Source of the DNA: an uncultured Rickettsiales bacterium
GTDB taxonomy: Bacteria; Pseudomonadota; Alphaproteobacteria; UBA8366
NCBI GenBank assembly: GCA_913046825.1
Contig: CAJWTF010000077.1
Coordinates: 1-17,682 of the forward strand
Length of the DNA stretch: 17,682 nucleotides
Direction of reading: 5' to 3'
The position numbers and the translations under genes were made by a program. Below the pieces are notes generated by a model. The model saw only the letters and a program-made list of their open reading frames with translations. It was not told where the DNA came from and did not search any database. Position 1 is the first letter of the stretch. Each line of letters begins with the position of its first letter. Positions 1-7,368 of the stretch are shown here, piece by piece.

Positions 1-212
1 GGGGCGATGATATGCCCCACGATCAATATCGTGAAATAGGGGGCGATATCGTCGGTCCGCATTTCGGCCAGTAGCGTACCGCAGGAACCGCAGGCATCCA
101 CCGGTTTTAAATAAGCGCGATAAATCGGCGCTTCCCCACAGCAGGGGCATTTCTGCCGAAAGCCCCGAAGCATCGGTAGAGAAGGGAAGCCTTGTCCTCT
201 TCGGTATTCCAT
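1..212 (-). CDS. DUF983 family zinc-ribbon membrane protein (partial, C-terminus off the left edge)
   Basis: I translated this gene by hand: it begins at ATG 212-210 and stays open to base 1, giving 70 residues without a stop. An in-frame stop at 224-222 makes this the first possible start. The N-terminal part holds two CxxC pairs, KCPCCGEAPIYRAYLKP and ACGSCG, a zinc-ribbon arrangement, followed by the acidic TDDIAPYF and the start of a hydrophobic segment, FTILIVGHIIA. This order (R-G, CPxCG, YLK, CxxCG, D-D-x-x-P-Y-F, IVGH) is characteristic of DUF983, a small alphaproteobacterial family with membrane helices after the ribbon; its function is not known. The gene follows the acyl-CoA synthetase on the same strand after 79 bases, with a hairpin between them, so co-transcription is uncertain. 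No strong ribosome binding site is visible. Confidence 0.85.
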   Translation of the reverse strand, partial: MEYRRGQGFPSLPMLRGFRQKCPCCGEAPIYRAYLKPVDACGSCGTLLAEMRTDDIAPYFTILIVGHIIA

Positions 213-261
213 GACGGAGATTTAAGACTTAAAACGATATGCGCGCAATGATACTCCATGG

Positions 262-279
262 GGGGCGACAATTCGCCCC
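262..279 (-). terminator. Hairpin downstream of the acyl-CoA synthetase gene
   Basis: A perfect 7-bp stem (GGGGCGA / TCGCCCC) with a 4-base loop lies 12 bases after the stop codon of the minus-strand synthetase. No T-run follows on the minus strand, so it is not a textbook intrinsic terminator. It could cut down read-through into the DUF983 gene or protect the mRNA 3' end. Confidence 0.4.
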
Positions 280-291
280 GGATCGATCGGG

Positions 292-2379
292 TCACGCGTC
301 GATGATCACGAGTCCATCTACACCGACGATCGAATCATGTTTGACGATAACTGGATTAACCTCAGCCTCGACGACGGTCGGGCCCTCGACCAACGCCAAT
401 TTGGAAATCGCGACGATCGCATCCGCGAGGCCGTCGAGATCGCCTTTCGGCATGCTGCGGTAGCCGCGTATCATCGCGAGGCCGGATACTTCCTCGATCA
501 TCTCATGGGCTTCGGTGAGGCCGATGGGGGCCAAACGGAGGGACGCGTCTTTATAAATTTCGGCGAGGACGCCCCCCATTCCCAGAACGACCGTTGGGCC
601 CACTAGGGAGTCGACCCGGTACCCCAACAAAACTTCGGCCAGTCCCGATTCCATGCGCTGCAGTAAGAAACCCTCGACTGTCGCATCCGGATTATCGACG
701 GCAATGCGCCGACGGATCGATTCCGTGGCAGCGTTCACCCCAACGCTGTCTTCGACACCGAGGATGACACCGCCGGCCTCTGTCTTATGAGGCAAATCCG
801 CCGAAACAATTTTCACCGCAACCGGGTATCCGATTTCGGCAGCGCCTGCGGGGGCATCCTGCGAGGTCGGCACAAAACGCATTGGTGCTTGGGGAATACC
901 CAACGCCTCGAAAACCGCCCGGGATTCGCGCTCGTCGAATGTTAGTCCCCGACCAACTTTTAAGGCCTCCACTACCGAACGAGATGGCGGCGTGATATCC
1001 GCATCGTCGTGTGGTGGGCGCCACGAAAGGGTCGCATGGATACCGTCCGCGCAGGCCTCCGGCGTGCCGAAACCGGCGATACCTGCTTTCGCAAGCAACG
1101 CATAGGCTTCATCTCCCTCCGGAACTAGGAAAGCGCAGAGGGGTTTGCCCTGGCCTTTTCGCTCGATCAGCGGGGTGACGGTTAAGTTGGGATTTGAGCG
1201 TGCCGAAGAGCCGACAGCGAAGACAATCAAATCCGTGTCTTCGGCGGCGAGCGCTTCGTCCAAAATAGCACCGATGGCGCCAGAGTTCGCATTGCCGAAC
1301 GTGACGTCAACCAGCGGACCGTTTTGTGGATTGATACCGTGTTCGCTCGCCAATCGCTGCATCGCTTCATCCGAGAGCGGGCGGCAATCGACGCCAAGCA
1401 GGCTCAGATTATCGACGACCATGGCACCGCCGCCGCCAGTGGTGGTGACGACGGACGCGGTCAAATTACGTGGCTTCCGGTCCTGAAGGAGCGGCGCCAT
1501 TTCGTAGAGCGTCTCGAAGTGGCGGACCCGAACGATGCCGTGTTTGCGTAAGAACGCATCGACCGCTTCATTGCTGCCGGTGATCGATCCTGTATGCGAG
1601 GCGGCGACGGCATTCGCGGCCTCCGATTGGCCGAGTTTGTATACGATAATAGGTTTCCCCACATCGTGCGCGCGCTTTGCCACGGCGGCCAAACGGTCCG
1701 CATCTCGGATGGTCTCCAGGAACAACAAAATCGCCTCGGTTTCCGGATCGTCGACCAAGGTGTCGGCGACTTCGGCGACCGTGAGGTCGCATTCGTTGCC
1801 AATGGAAACCAATTTCGCGAAGCCGATACCGCGGTCCCCGCCGCGCGAGATGAACGTGCCGAGCAAGCTTCCCGATTGCGAGATGACGGAAAGCCCACCC
1901 TGTGGCAACTCCGGTAATTCCATGATGCTATTTGCGGTCAGCGCCAGTGATGGTTTCACACCGATGATGCCGATGCAGTTCGGGCCGATCAGCCGCACCC
2001 CGCCGTCGCGCGCGATCTCGACGATCTCTTCCTGCAAGGCGCGACCATCCGCGCCAACTTCGGCGAAATTGGCCGTGAAGACGGTCGCGACCGACGCGCC
2101 GATCTTCGCGCAATCACGGATGATGTCCGGCACGGTTTTTGGCGGCGTCATGATCAGTACTTGATCGACAGGTTCCGTGATGTCGCCCACCCGGTGATAG
2201 CACCGCACGCCGTAGAGCTCATCACGGGTCGGGTTCACCGGAAAGATGTTGCCCGTATATCCGTGCTTGTTGAGGTACTCGTATATCTTCGAATTGTTCT
2301 TCCCAGGGGTATCTCCCGCGCCGACGAGAGCGACCGAACGGGGGCTGAAAAGCGCATCTGCGAGGTTTAGTTTTGACAT
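292..2379 (-). CDS. ADP-forming acyl-CoA synthetase, fused alpha-beta type (acetate-CoA ligase, ADP-forming, family)
   Basis: The 695-residue protein has the full fused architecture. An N-terminal CoA-binding Rossmann domain (residues about 8-140, SVALVGAG) is followed by succinyl-CoA-synthetase-like domains (about 155-450) carrying the phosphohistidine motif SHTGSITG with His262. An ATP-grasp domain (about 475-695) contains PHKTEAGG (His531/Lys532) and the metal-binding EVNPV near 673. Enzymes of this family interconvert acyl-CoA + ADP + Pi with acid + CoA + ATP; the acyl group cannot be told from sequence. Length is normal for the fused form and all key residues I checked are present. It is divergent from a ThDP enzyme across 135 bases, which suggests joint regulation. 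ATG 2379 is preceded by only a weak AGGA-like site. Relatives such as protein acetyltransferases of the Pat type carry an extra GNAT domain, which is absent here. Confidence 0.9.
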   Translation of the reverse strand: MSKLNLADALFSPRSVALVGAGDTPGKNNSKIYEYLNKHGYTGNIFPVNPTRDELYGVRCYHRVGDITEPVDQVLIMTPPKTVPDIIRDCAKIGASVATVFTANFAEVGADGRALQEEIVEIARDGGVRLIGPNCIGIIGVKPSLALTANSIMELPELPQGGLSVISQSGSLLGTFISRGGDRGIGFAKLVSIGNECDLTVAEVADTLVDDPETEAILLFLETIRDADRLAAVAKRAHDVGKPIIVYKLGQSEAANAVAASHTGSITGSNEAVDAFLRKHGIVRVRHFETLYEMAPLLQDRKPRNLTASVVTTTGGGGAMVVDNLSLLGVDCRPLSDEAMQRLASEHGINPQNGPLVDVTFGNANSGAIGAILDEALAAEDTDLIVFAVGSSARSNPNLTVTPLIERKGQGKPLCAFLVPEGDEAYALLAKAGIAGFGTPEACADGIHATLSWRPPHDDADITPPSRSVVEALKVGRGLTFDERESRAVFEALGIPQAPMRFVPTSQDAPAGAAEIGYPVAVKIVSADLPHKTEAGGVILGVEDSVGVNAATESIRRRIAVDNPDATVEGFLLQRMESGLAEVLLGYRVDSLVGPTVVLGMGGVLAEIYKDASLRLAPIGLTEAHEMIEEVSGLAMIRGYRSMPKGDLDGLADAIVAISKLALVEGPTVVEAEVNPVIVKHDSIVGVDGLVIIDA

Positions 2380-2442
2380 ATCGGTCCTGTGGGCGGGTTA
2401 TGAGGCATTCCAATAGCTTATATAGCGTGTTCGAGTAGCGGC

Positions 2443-2467
2443 GGAAATCGCCGGGATTGCGATTTCC
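2443..2467. promoter_or_regulatory. Perfect 9-bp inverted repeat in the divergent promoter region
   Basis: GGAAATCGC (2443-2451) and its exact reverse complement GCGATTTCC (2459-2467) are separated by 7 bases. The dyad lies between the divergent synthetase and ThDP-enzyme genes, ending 47 bases before the preferred GTG start of the latter. An AT-rich TTATATAG stretch near 2418-2425 could be part of a promoter. The centre-to-centre distance of 16 bases would suit a dimeric repressor operator; as RNA it would form a leader hairpin. Which of these applies cannot be decided from the sequence. Confidence 0.45.
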
Positions 2468-2514
2468 TGTTATCGATGGCATCACCGAAGGCTGAATTGG
2501 TGAGGGAGAGAAAC

Positions 2515-4200
2515 GTGGCGACTAATCAGATTACCGGCGGTGAAGCACTGGTCCGGATGCTCAAACTGCATGGCGTGAACGTTATCTTTGGATTGTGCGG
2601 CGATACTAGCCTGCCGTTCTATGATGCGCTCTATCGCACGGCGGGCGACTTGACCCATGTGTTGACGCGCGACGAACGACACGCGGCATATATGGCGGAT
2701 GCCTATGCGCGGGTTACCGGCCGCGTCGGCGTCTGCGAAGGTCCGTCCGGCGGTGGGGCGACCTATATCGCGCCTGGCGTGATCGAGGCCAACGAATCTT
2801 CCATACCGATCCTGGCCATTACGTCCGATATTTCGGTCTCGGGGCGGGGGCGTTATACGCTCACCGAATTTGATCAAGAAGCCATGTTCAGGCCATTGAC
2901 GAAATTCACGCAAGTCATCGACAACGCGGTCGATTTGCCGCGCACCCTGCGAAGGGCGTTCAAGGAAATGACGACGGGCCGTCCCGGCGCCGCGCATATC
3001 GGCCTGCCGTACGACGTGCAGCAGCAATTCGTGGACGAGGCGGATATCTGGGCCGAACCCGAATATGGGCGCTATCCCGCGCTCCGGACGGGCCCCGCGC
3101 TTGATAGGGTGGCGGTGGCGGCGGAACTAATTTCGAAGGCGAAGCAAACCTTGTTCATCTGCGGTGGCGGCGTCGTTATATCGGGTGCTGAACAAGAACT
3201 GGAAACCTTGGCGAAAAAGATCGACGCGCCGATTGCGACGACGATCAGCGGCCAAGGCAGTATCGCCGACGATCATCTGCTCTCCCTTGGTGTGGTCGGC
3301 TCCAACGGTGGGACGGAACCGACACGACACGTCGTTGATGCGGCCGATCTTATTGTGTTCGTCGGCTGTCGCGCTGGGTCAGTAACAACGGAGCGTTGGC
3401 GCCACCCGGCGCCGGGTGCCGTGAAGATCATTCATATTGATGTCGATCCTGGCGTCATGGGTACGAACTATCGCCCGGATGCGGCAATTGTCGGCGATGC
3501 GAAGCTTTGCCTGGGGGCGTTGATCGCCGCCGTCGCCAAAAAGGAAGCGGGCGGCGCACAACAGTTGGTCAGCGCGGCCCGGAAGATAAAATTCTCTGCG
3601 TTTCGCGAGCTAGCGAAATCCAACGAGGCGCCGATCCGACCGGAACGGATCGTCGATGAATTGCAAAAGGTTTTGCCGGAAGATGCGGTCATCGTCGCCG
3701 ACCCTGGCACGCCATGTCCGTATTTCTCGGCCTATTATGAAATTCGCGATATCGGTCGCACCTTTATCAGCAATCGGGCCCATGGGGCGCTTGGCTTCGC
3801 CCTTCCGGCTGTTGTCGGGGCGTATTATGGCCGTTCCGGTTCGAAATGCGTGGCGATTACGGGGGACGGTAGTTTCGGTATGTCGGTCGGTGAGTTGGAA
3901 ACCATCAAACGCCTCGATATTCCCGTGACGATAGTAGTGATCTCAAACAGCATGTTCGGTTGGATCAAGGCCGGACAGCGCAGCGGCTACGAAGGACGTT
4001 ACTACTCTGTCGACTTTACGCGCACGGATCATGCGGCTGTCGCGGAGGCCTATGGCATTAAAACCTGGACGGTGCGCGATCCGGCGGAATTGGGGCCGGC
4101 GCTCAAGGCGGCGGTTGAATTGGATAAACCGACATTGGTCGATGTGATCACTCAGCCGCTGCAGGAAGCACGCGCGCCGGTCAGCGAATGGGTGGCGTGA
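2515..4200 (+). CDS. Thiamine diphosphate-dependent enzyme, acetolactate synthase large-subunit-like
   Basis: The protein has the three-domain fold of the acetolactate synthase/decarboxylase superfamily. The N-terminal PYR domain carries the cofactor-activating glutamate in TRDERHAAYMADAYAR (Glu54). A central domain spans about 195-340, and the C-terminal PP domain has the ThDP/Mg motif GDGSFG (450-455) ending in ISNSMFG (Asn478). I chose GTG 2515 because GAGGGAG lies just upstream at 2502-2508; an in-frame ATG at 2476 would add 13 residues but has no binding site. At 561 residues it is normal for the superfamily. It may be a decarboxylase, a synthase or an acyltransferase such as the sulfoacetaldehyde type; I cannot tell which. 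No small regulatory subunit (IlvH-like) lies nearby, which argues against biosynthetic acetolactate synthase. The divergent acyl-CoA synthetase suggests a catabolic role (inference). Confidence 0.88.
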   Translation: MATNQITGGEALVRMLKLHGVNVIFGLCGDTSLPFYDALYRTAGDLTHVLTRDERHAAYMADAYARVTGRVGVCEGPSGGGATYIAPGVIEANESSIPILAITSDISVSGRGRYTLTEFDQEAMFRPLTKFTQVIDNAVDLPRTLRRAFKEMTTGRPGAAHIGLPYDVQQQFVDEADIWAEPEYGRYPALRTGPALDRVAVAAELISKAKQTLFICGGGVVISGAEQELETLAKKIDAPIATTISGQGSIADDHLLSLGVVGSNGGTEPTRHVVDAADLIVFVGCRAGSVTTERWRHPAPGAVKIIHIDVDPGVMGTNYRPDAAIVGDAKLCLGALIAAVAKKEAGGAQQLVSAARKIKFSAFRELAKSNEAPIRPERIVDELQKVLPEDAVIVADPGTPCPYFSAYYEIRDIGRTFISNRAHGALGFALPAVVGAYYGRSGSKCVAITGDGSFGMSVGELETIKRLDIPVTIVVISNSMFGWIKAGQRSGYEGRYYSVDFTRTDHAAVAEAYGIKTWTVRDPAELGPALKAAVELDKPTLVDVITQPLQEARAPVSEWVA

Positions 4201-4258
4201 CGGTTCGTATGTGATGAGAAGCACAGACAATTGCTCGTGCGGCGTGTCAGATAGTCCA

Positions 4259-4264
4259 TATAAT
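4259..4264 (+). promoter_or_regulatory. Candidate -10 box ahead of the cyclic-nucleotide/EAL gene
   Basis: A perfect TATAAT sits 21 bases before the ATG at 4286, in the 85-base gap after the ThDP-enzyme gene. The only TTG-type -35 candidate (TTGCTC, 4231-4236) is 22 bases away, which is too far for a standard promoter, so an activator would be needed. If real, it would allow the EAL-amidase run to be transcribed separately from the ThDP gene. Confidence 0.3.
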
Positions 4265-4285
4265 GCCCGCCGAAAGGAATAATCG

Positions 4286-5506
4286 ATGCCGGAACAGATA
4301 TATTCGCGTATCTTGAAGTCGGGCGAAGTTCTCTTTCAGGAAGGGGAGGAAGGGGACAAAGCCTATATCGTAGAGACCGGTGCGGTTGAAATTTCACTCG
4401 ATCTTCCTTCTGGCAAGAAAGTCCTCGCGACCTTGGGTAAGGGCGAGATCATCGGTGAAATGTCGCTGATCGCCGACGCACCGCGCTCCGCGACGGCCAT
4501 TGCCGCCAAAGATTCCGAATTGCTCGTCTTGAAACGAGACCGTCTGCTGAAGCCAATCGAGGCGGCGGACCCGATCATGCGGTTGATGATCCGAATGATC
4601 GTGGACCGGTTGCGTGACGCGCCGCGTTGGATGTGGGAAGGCGATAGCTCGATTCCTGAGATCAGCGAGGCGCGCAAATTGGCGTTTGACGAGGTCAGGG
4701 ATCTAGCACTCCGCCGCATTCAAATCGAAGGCGAAATGCGCCAAGCCATCGAGGTGCCGGAATTCGAACTTCACTATCAGCCGATCATCAATTTGAAGAC
4801 CGGCATTCTATCCGGCTGCGAGGCGCTAATGCGCTGGAACCATCCGGAGCGGGGATATATCTCGCCGGGAGAATTTATTCCGTTGGCGGAAGAAACCGGC
4901 ATGATTGTCGAGATGGGGCGCTGGGCTCTGGAAACGGGCCTGCGTGATCATTTGACGATGTTGGAGGCTTTCAAGAAATCCTTTCCCGGTGAGAAACCGC
5001 CTTTCATCAGCGTAAATGTCTCCGGACGGCAATTGTTCGAACTGTCGGAGATCGATGTACTGCGCGACATTATCGAGAAATCCAACGTGGATCCGAAGCA
5101 GATCAAGTTGGAAATCACGGAAAGCTTGATGGTCCATGATACTGAACACGCGGCAGTGGCGCTGGAGAAACTAAAAGAGTTGGGCATTCTGCTGGCCATC
5201 GACGATTTTGGCACCGGCTATTCCAGCCTCAGTTACCTACATCGTTTCCCCTTCGATACCTTGAAGATAGACCGCGCTTTCGTCGTCAACATGGCGAAGG
5301 ACGATGCAAGCTGGAAGCTCGTCCGTGCCATCGCCGGCATGGCCATCGACCTCGAACTCGACATCGTCGCCGAGGGTATCGAGGAACAGCACGAATACAA
5401 TATTTTGGCCGAATACGGGTGCCATTACGGTCAGGGCTTCATGATGGCCCGTCCCAGCCCTATATCGAACAATATCGAATTGATCGAAAACGCCACCACC
5501 TGGTGA
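4286..5506 (+). CDS. Cyclic-nucleotide-binding domain fused to EAL domain (putative c-di-GMP phosphodiesterase)
   Basis: Residues about 10-115 form a cNMP-binding domain with the phosphate-binding-cassette pattern GEMSLIADAPRSATAIA (Gly57-Glu58, Arg67). Residues about 145-400 form an EAL domain in which the expected catalytic set is intact: CEALMRW (Glu179), Asn244 in VNVSG, EITE (Glu276), IDDFGTGYS (Asp306/Asp307), LKIDRAFV (Lys327), AEGIE (Glu363) and GQGF (Gln383). It should therefore hydrolyse c-di-GMP, with activity possibly gated by cAMP or cGMP (inference). No membrane segment or GGDEF domain is visible, so it is cytoplasmic. The start has AAAGGA at 4273-4278. It is followed after 24 bases by the first small-protein/amidase pair on the same strand, which makes it probably the first gene of that transcript, an unusual neighbourhood for a second-messenger enzyme. 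Confidence 0.93.
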   Translation: MPEQIYSRILKSGEVLFQEGEEGDKAYIVETGAVEISLDLPSGKKVLATLGKGEIIGEMSLIADAPRSATAIAAKDSELLVLKRDRLLKPIEAADPIMRLMIRMIVDRLRDAPRWMWEGDSSIPEISEARKLAFDEVRDLALRRIQIEGEMRQAIEVPEFELHYQPIINLKTGILSGCEALMRWNHPERGYISPGEFIPLAEETGMIVEMGRWALETGLRDHLTMLEAFKKSFPGEKPPFISVNVSGRQLFELSEIDVLRDIIEKSNVDPKQIKLEITESLMVHDTEHAAVALEKLKELGILLAIDDFGTGYSSLSYLHRFPFDTLKIDRAFVVNMAKDDASWKLVRAIAGMAIDLELDIVAEGIEEQHEYNILAEYGCHYGQGFMMARPSPISNNIELIENATTW

Positions 5507-5530
5507 GCTGCCGAAACATGGGAGGGTGAA

Positions 5531-5740
5531 TTGGGCGACGATATTTCACATTTGAAGGAATGGGCGGCGCTCGCCCAAGGAATAGCTCCCGAGGCTGGAT
5601 CGGAGGATGGAATTCTGCGCGCTGTGTTGCGCCAGGATGCCCAGGCGCGCGACGCTGCGATGGCGTTGCCGTTCGAGACGGAGCCCGCTTCTTACACGCG
5701 TATGCTGGAGAAGATCGCCGATAAGGTGACACCGAAATGA
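5531..5740 (+). CDS. Small amidase-partner protein, GatC/AtzG-like (copy 1)
   Basis: The 69-residue protein starts at TTG 5531, supported by GGAGGG at 5521-5526 and by gapless alignment with copy 2 from its first residue. The visible core is LKEWA (8-12), a helical middle, and the signature ALPFETEPASY (45-55). It has no signal peptide or membrane segment. Its last codons overlap the amidase start as ATGA, so translation is coupled and 1:1 expression is expected. Small subunits of this kind, such as GatC and the AtzG subunit of AtzE, wrap around amidase-signature enzymes. The E-P-A-x-(Y/F) ending recalls the DUF4089/AtzG pattern, but the resemblance is weak and made from memory. Its role as a partner subunit is inferred from this pattern and from its repeated pairing with an amidase. 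Confidence 0.75.
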   Translation: MGDDISHLKEWAALAQGIAPEAGSEDGILRAVLRQDAQARDAAMALPFETEPASYTRMLEKIADKVTPK

Positions 5741-7152
5741 GCGCCGACGATATTGCGGCCCTTACACTGGCGGACGCGGCGGAGAAGATCGCCGGTCGTG
5801 AGATATCTTCCCTCGAAGCGACGGAAGCCGCTCTGGACCGGATAGATCGTTACGGCGAAAAACTCCACGCCATTGTCCATTGCGATGAAGAGGCGGCGCT
5901 CGCCGGTGCTCGCAAGGCTGACGAGGAGTTGGCGTTGGGCAATGTCCGGGGCCCGCTCCACGGTGTGCCCCTAGCACACAAGGACATGTACTACCGCGCC
6001 GGTTGGACGGCGGCTTGCGGTTCCAACATCCTGGCCGATTTTGTGCCGGATGTGACTTCGACCGCGATCCAGAAGTTGGATGCGGCGGGTGCCCTTGATA
6101 TCGCGCGGCTTAATATGGTGGAGTTCGCGTTTGGCCCGACGGGCCATAACGAGGTGGTGGGTACGCCGCGCAATCCATGGAATACGGATTACATTACCGG
6201 CGGCTCATCGAGCGGCTCCGGCGCTTCGGTGGCGGGGCGTTTGGTTTACGGCGCGCTAGGCTCCGACACTGGCGGCTCGATCCGCCTGCCGGCACAATGT
6301 TGCGGCCTTGCGGGTGTGAAGGGAACCTACGGGCTTGTCAGCCGCTACGGTGCCATGCCGCTCTCGTATTCGCTCGATCATGTGGGACCATTGACCCGCA
6401 CTGTTAAAGACAGCGCTCTGATCTTGCAGGCTATTGCAGGGCATGATCCCAACGACGCCACGACAAGCCACCGCCCGGTGCCGAACTACCTCGACGGCAT
6501 AGCCGACGGTGTGAAGGGTATGCGCATCGGTGTGCCGGAAAATCACTGCTACGACCCGGTCGAAGACGAAGTGCGAAACGCGCTTGAAGCCAGTCTTGAG
6601 GTGTACCGCGAATTGGGTGCGGAGATCGTGCCGCTGCATGCGCAAAGCATTGAGCAGGCCAACCGCTTCGCTAACGTTGTCATGGCGACGGAGGCGGCCA
6701 CATATCACAGTAAATGGGTGCGTGAGCGGCCGGGCGATTACGGGTCGCAGACATTAAGCCGATTGCTGCCGGGTTTTTATTATTCTGCCACTCGATATAT
6801 CGAAGGGCTGAACCTGCGCAGCCAGGTACTTGCCGATTTTTGCGCCAGCGTGTTCGACAAGGTCGATATGCTACATGCACCGGTCATCCCCATCGAGATT
6901 CCCCGCATCGACCAAACCGATGTGGGTGCGCAGCCAGGTTACATGAAATCCATTGCCTCGATTACGCACAACACCAGGGCGATCAATTTCCTCGGCTTGC
7001 CGACGGTCTCCGTGCCGTGCGGCTTCACGGCAAACGGTTTGCCGACCGGATTCCAACTGATTGGACGACCTTTTGATGAGAAAACCTTATTGCGGGCCGG
7101 ACATGCCTACGAGCGCGAGACGCTGTGGTGCGACCGAGCACCGGAACTCTAG
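5737..7152 (+). CDS. Amidase-signature hydrolase (copy 1 of tandem pair)
   Basis: This 471-residue amidase-signature enzyme has the complete Ser-cisSer-Lys triad: Lys82 in PLAHKDMYYRAG, cis-Ser157 in TGGSSSGSG and nucleophile Ser181 in GSDTGGSIR. The spacing (99 residues Lys to nucleophile, 24 between the serines) matches the family. It hydrolyses a carboxamide to acid plus ammonia or amine in the cytoplasm; the substrate is unknown. GatA is an alternative by fold, but no gatB is present and a paralogue follows, so a catabolic amidase of the AtzE kind is more likely. The start ATG 5737 overlaps the stop of the small gene before it. The next small gene begins only a few bases after its stop, so the five genes from 4286 probably form one transcript. 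Confidence 0.92.
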   Translation: MSADDIAALTLADAAEKIAGREISSLEATEAALDRIDRYGEKLHAIVHCDEEAALAGARKADEELALGNVRGPLHGVPLAHKDMYYRAGWTAACGSNILADFVPDVTSTAIQKLDAAGALDIARLNMVEFAFGPTGHNEVVGTPRNPWNTDYITGGSSSGSGASVAGRLVYGALGSDTGGSIRLPAQCCGLAGVKGTYGLVSRYGAMPLSYSLDHVGPLTRTVKDSALILQAIAGHDPNDATTSHRPVPNYLDGIADGVKGMRIGVPENHCYDPVEDEVRNALEASLEVYRELGAEIVPLHAQSIEQANRFANVVMATEAATYHSKWVRERPGDYGSQTLSRLLPGFYYSATRYIEGLNLRSQVLADFCASVFDKVDMLHAPVIPIEIPRIDQTDVGAQPGYMKSIASITHNTRAINFLGLPTVSVPCGFTANGLPTGFQLIGRPFDEKTLLRAGHAYERETLWCDRAPEL

Positions 7153-7161
7153 GAGGGAATG

Positions 7162-7368
7162 ATGAGCGACAGTGACGAAGTCCTCCGCGAGTGGGCGAAG
7201 AAAGTACAACAGGTCGAGCCGGATCCTGGTTCCGCTAGCACTGTGTTTCGCAGGGTGAAATTGCACGAAGGTCAGGTGCGCAAAGCCGCTCGTGGTTTGC
7301 CATTTGAATCCGAACCGGCAATTTTTCGAGGACTGCTTGACGGCAAGGCGAAGGGAGAGAAGGCATGA
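7162..7368 (+). CDS. Small amidase-partner protein, GatC/AtzG-like (copy 2)
   Basis: Two adjacent ATGs are possible (7159 and 7162). I prefer 7162: AGGAGGG at 7151-7157 is better spaced to it, and from there the protein aligns gaplessly with copy 1 (24 of 60 residues identical, by hand). Shared features are LREWA (8-12), PxxGS (20-24) and GLPFESEPAIF (45-55). It has 68 residues, is soluble and has a basic C-terminal tail. It overlaps the following amidase by ATGA exactly as copy 1 does. A partner-subunit role is inferred, as for copy 1; whether each small protein is specific for its own amidase or they can swap is open. Confidence 0.75.
   Translation: MSDSDEVLREWAKKVQQVEPDPGSASTVFRRVKLHEGQVRKAARGLPFESEPAIFRGLLDGKAKGEKA

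Larger units (their letters stand above)
5531..7368 (+). repeat. First tandem pair and second small gene: extent of the duplicated small-protein/amidase module
   Basis: The unit small protein + amidase occurs twice in tandem: 5531-7152 and 7162-8780. The amidases have identical length (471). By hand count, 142 of their first 200 residues are identical without a gap. The small proteins align without a gap over their first 60 residues with 24 identities. Both units have the same ATGA overlap between the two genes. This is divergent gene duplication, not a recent perfect DNA repeat. Confidence 0.85.

Noticed and set aside
1535..2164. Long plus-strand open frame (209 codons) inside the acyl-CoA synthetase gene
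   Set aside because: It is antisense to a clear, full-length gene, has no recognisable domain and has a composition typical of a GC-rich antisense shadow.
2476..2514. ATG start 13 residues upstream for the ThDP enzyme
   Set aside because: There is no ribosome binding site before 2476, while GTG 2515 has GAGGGAG in place and gives the usual N-terminus of the family.
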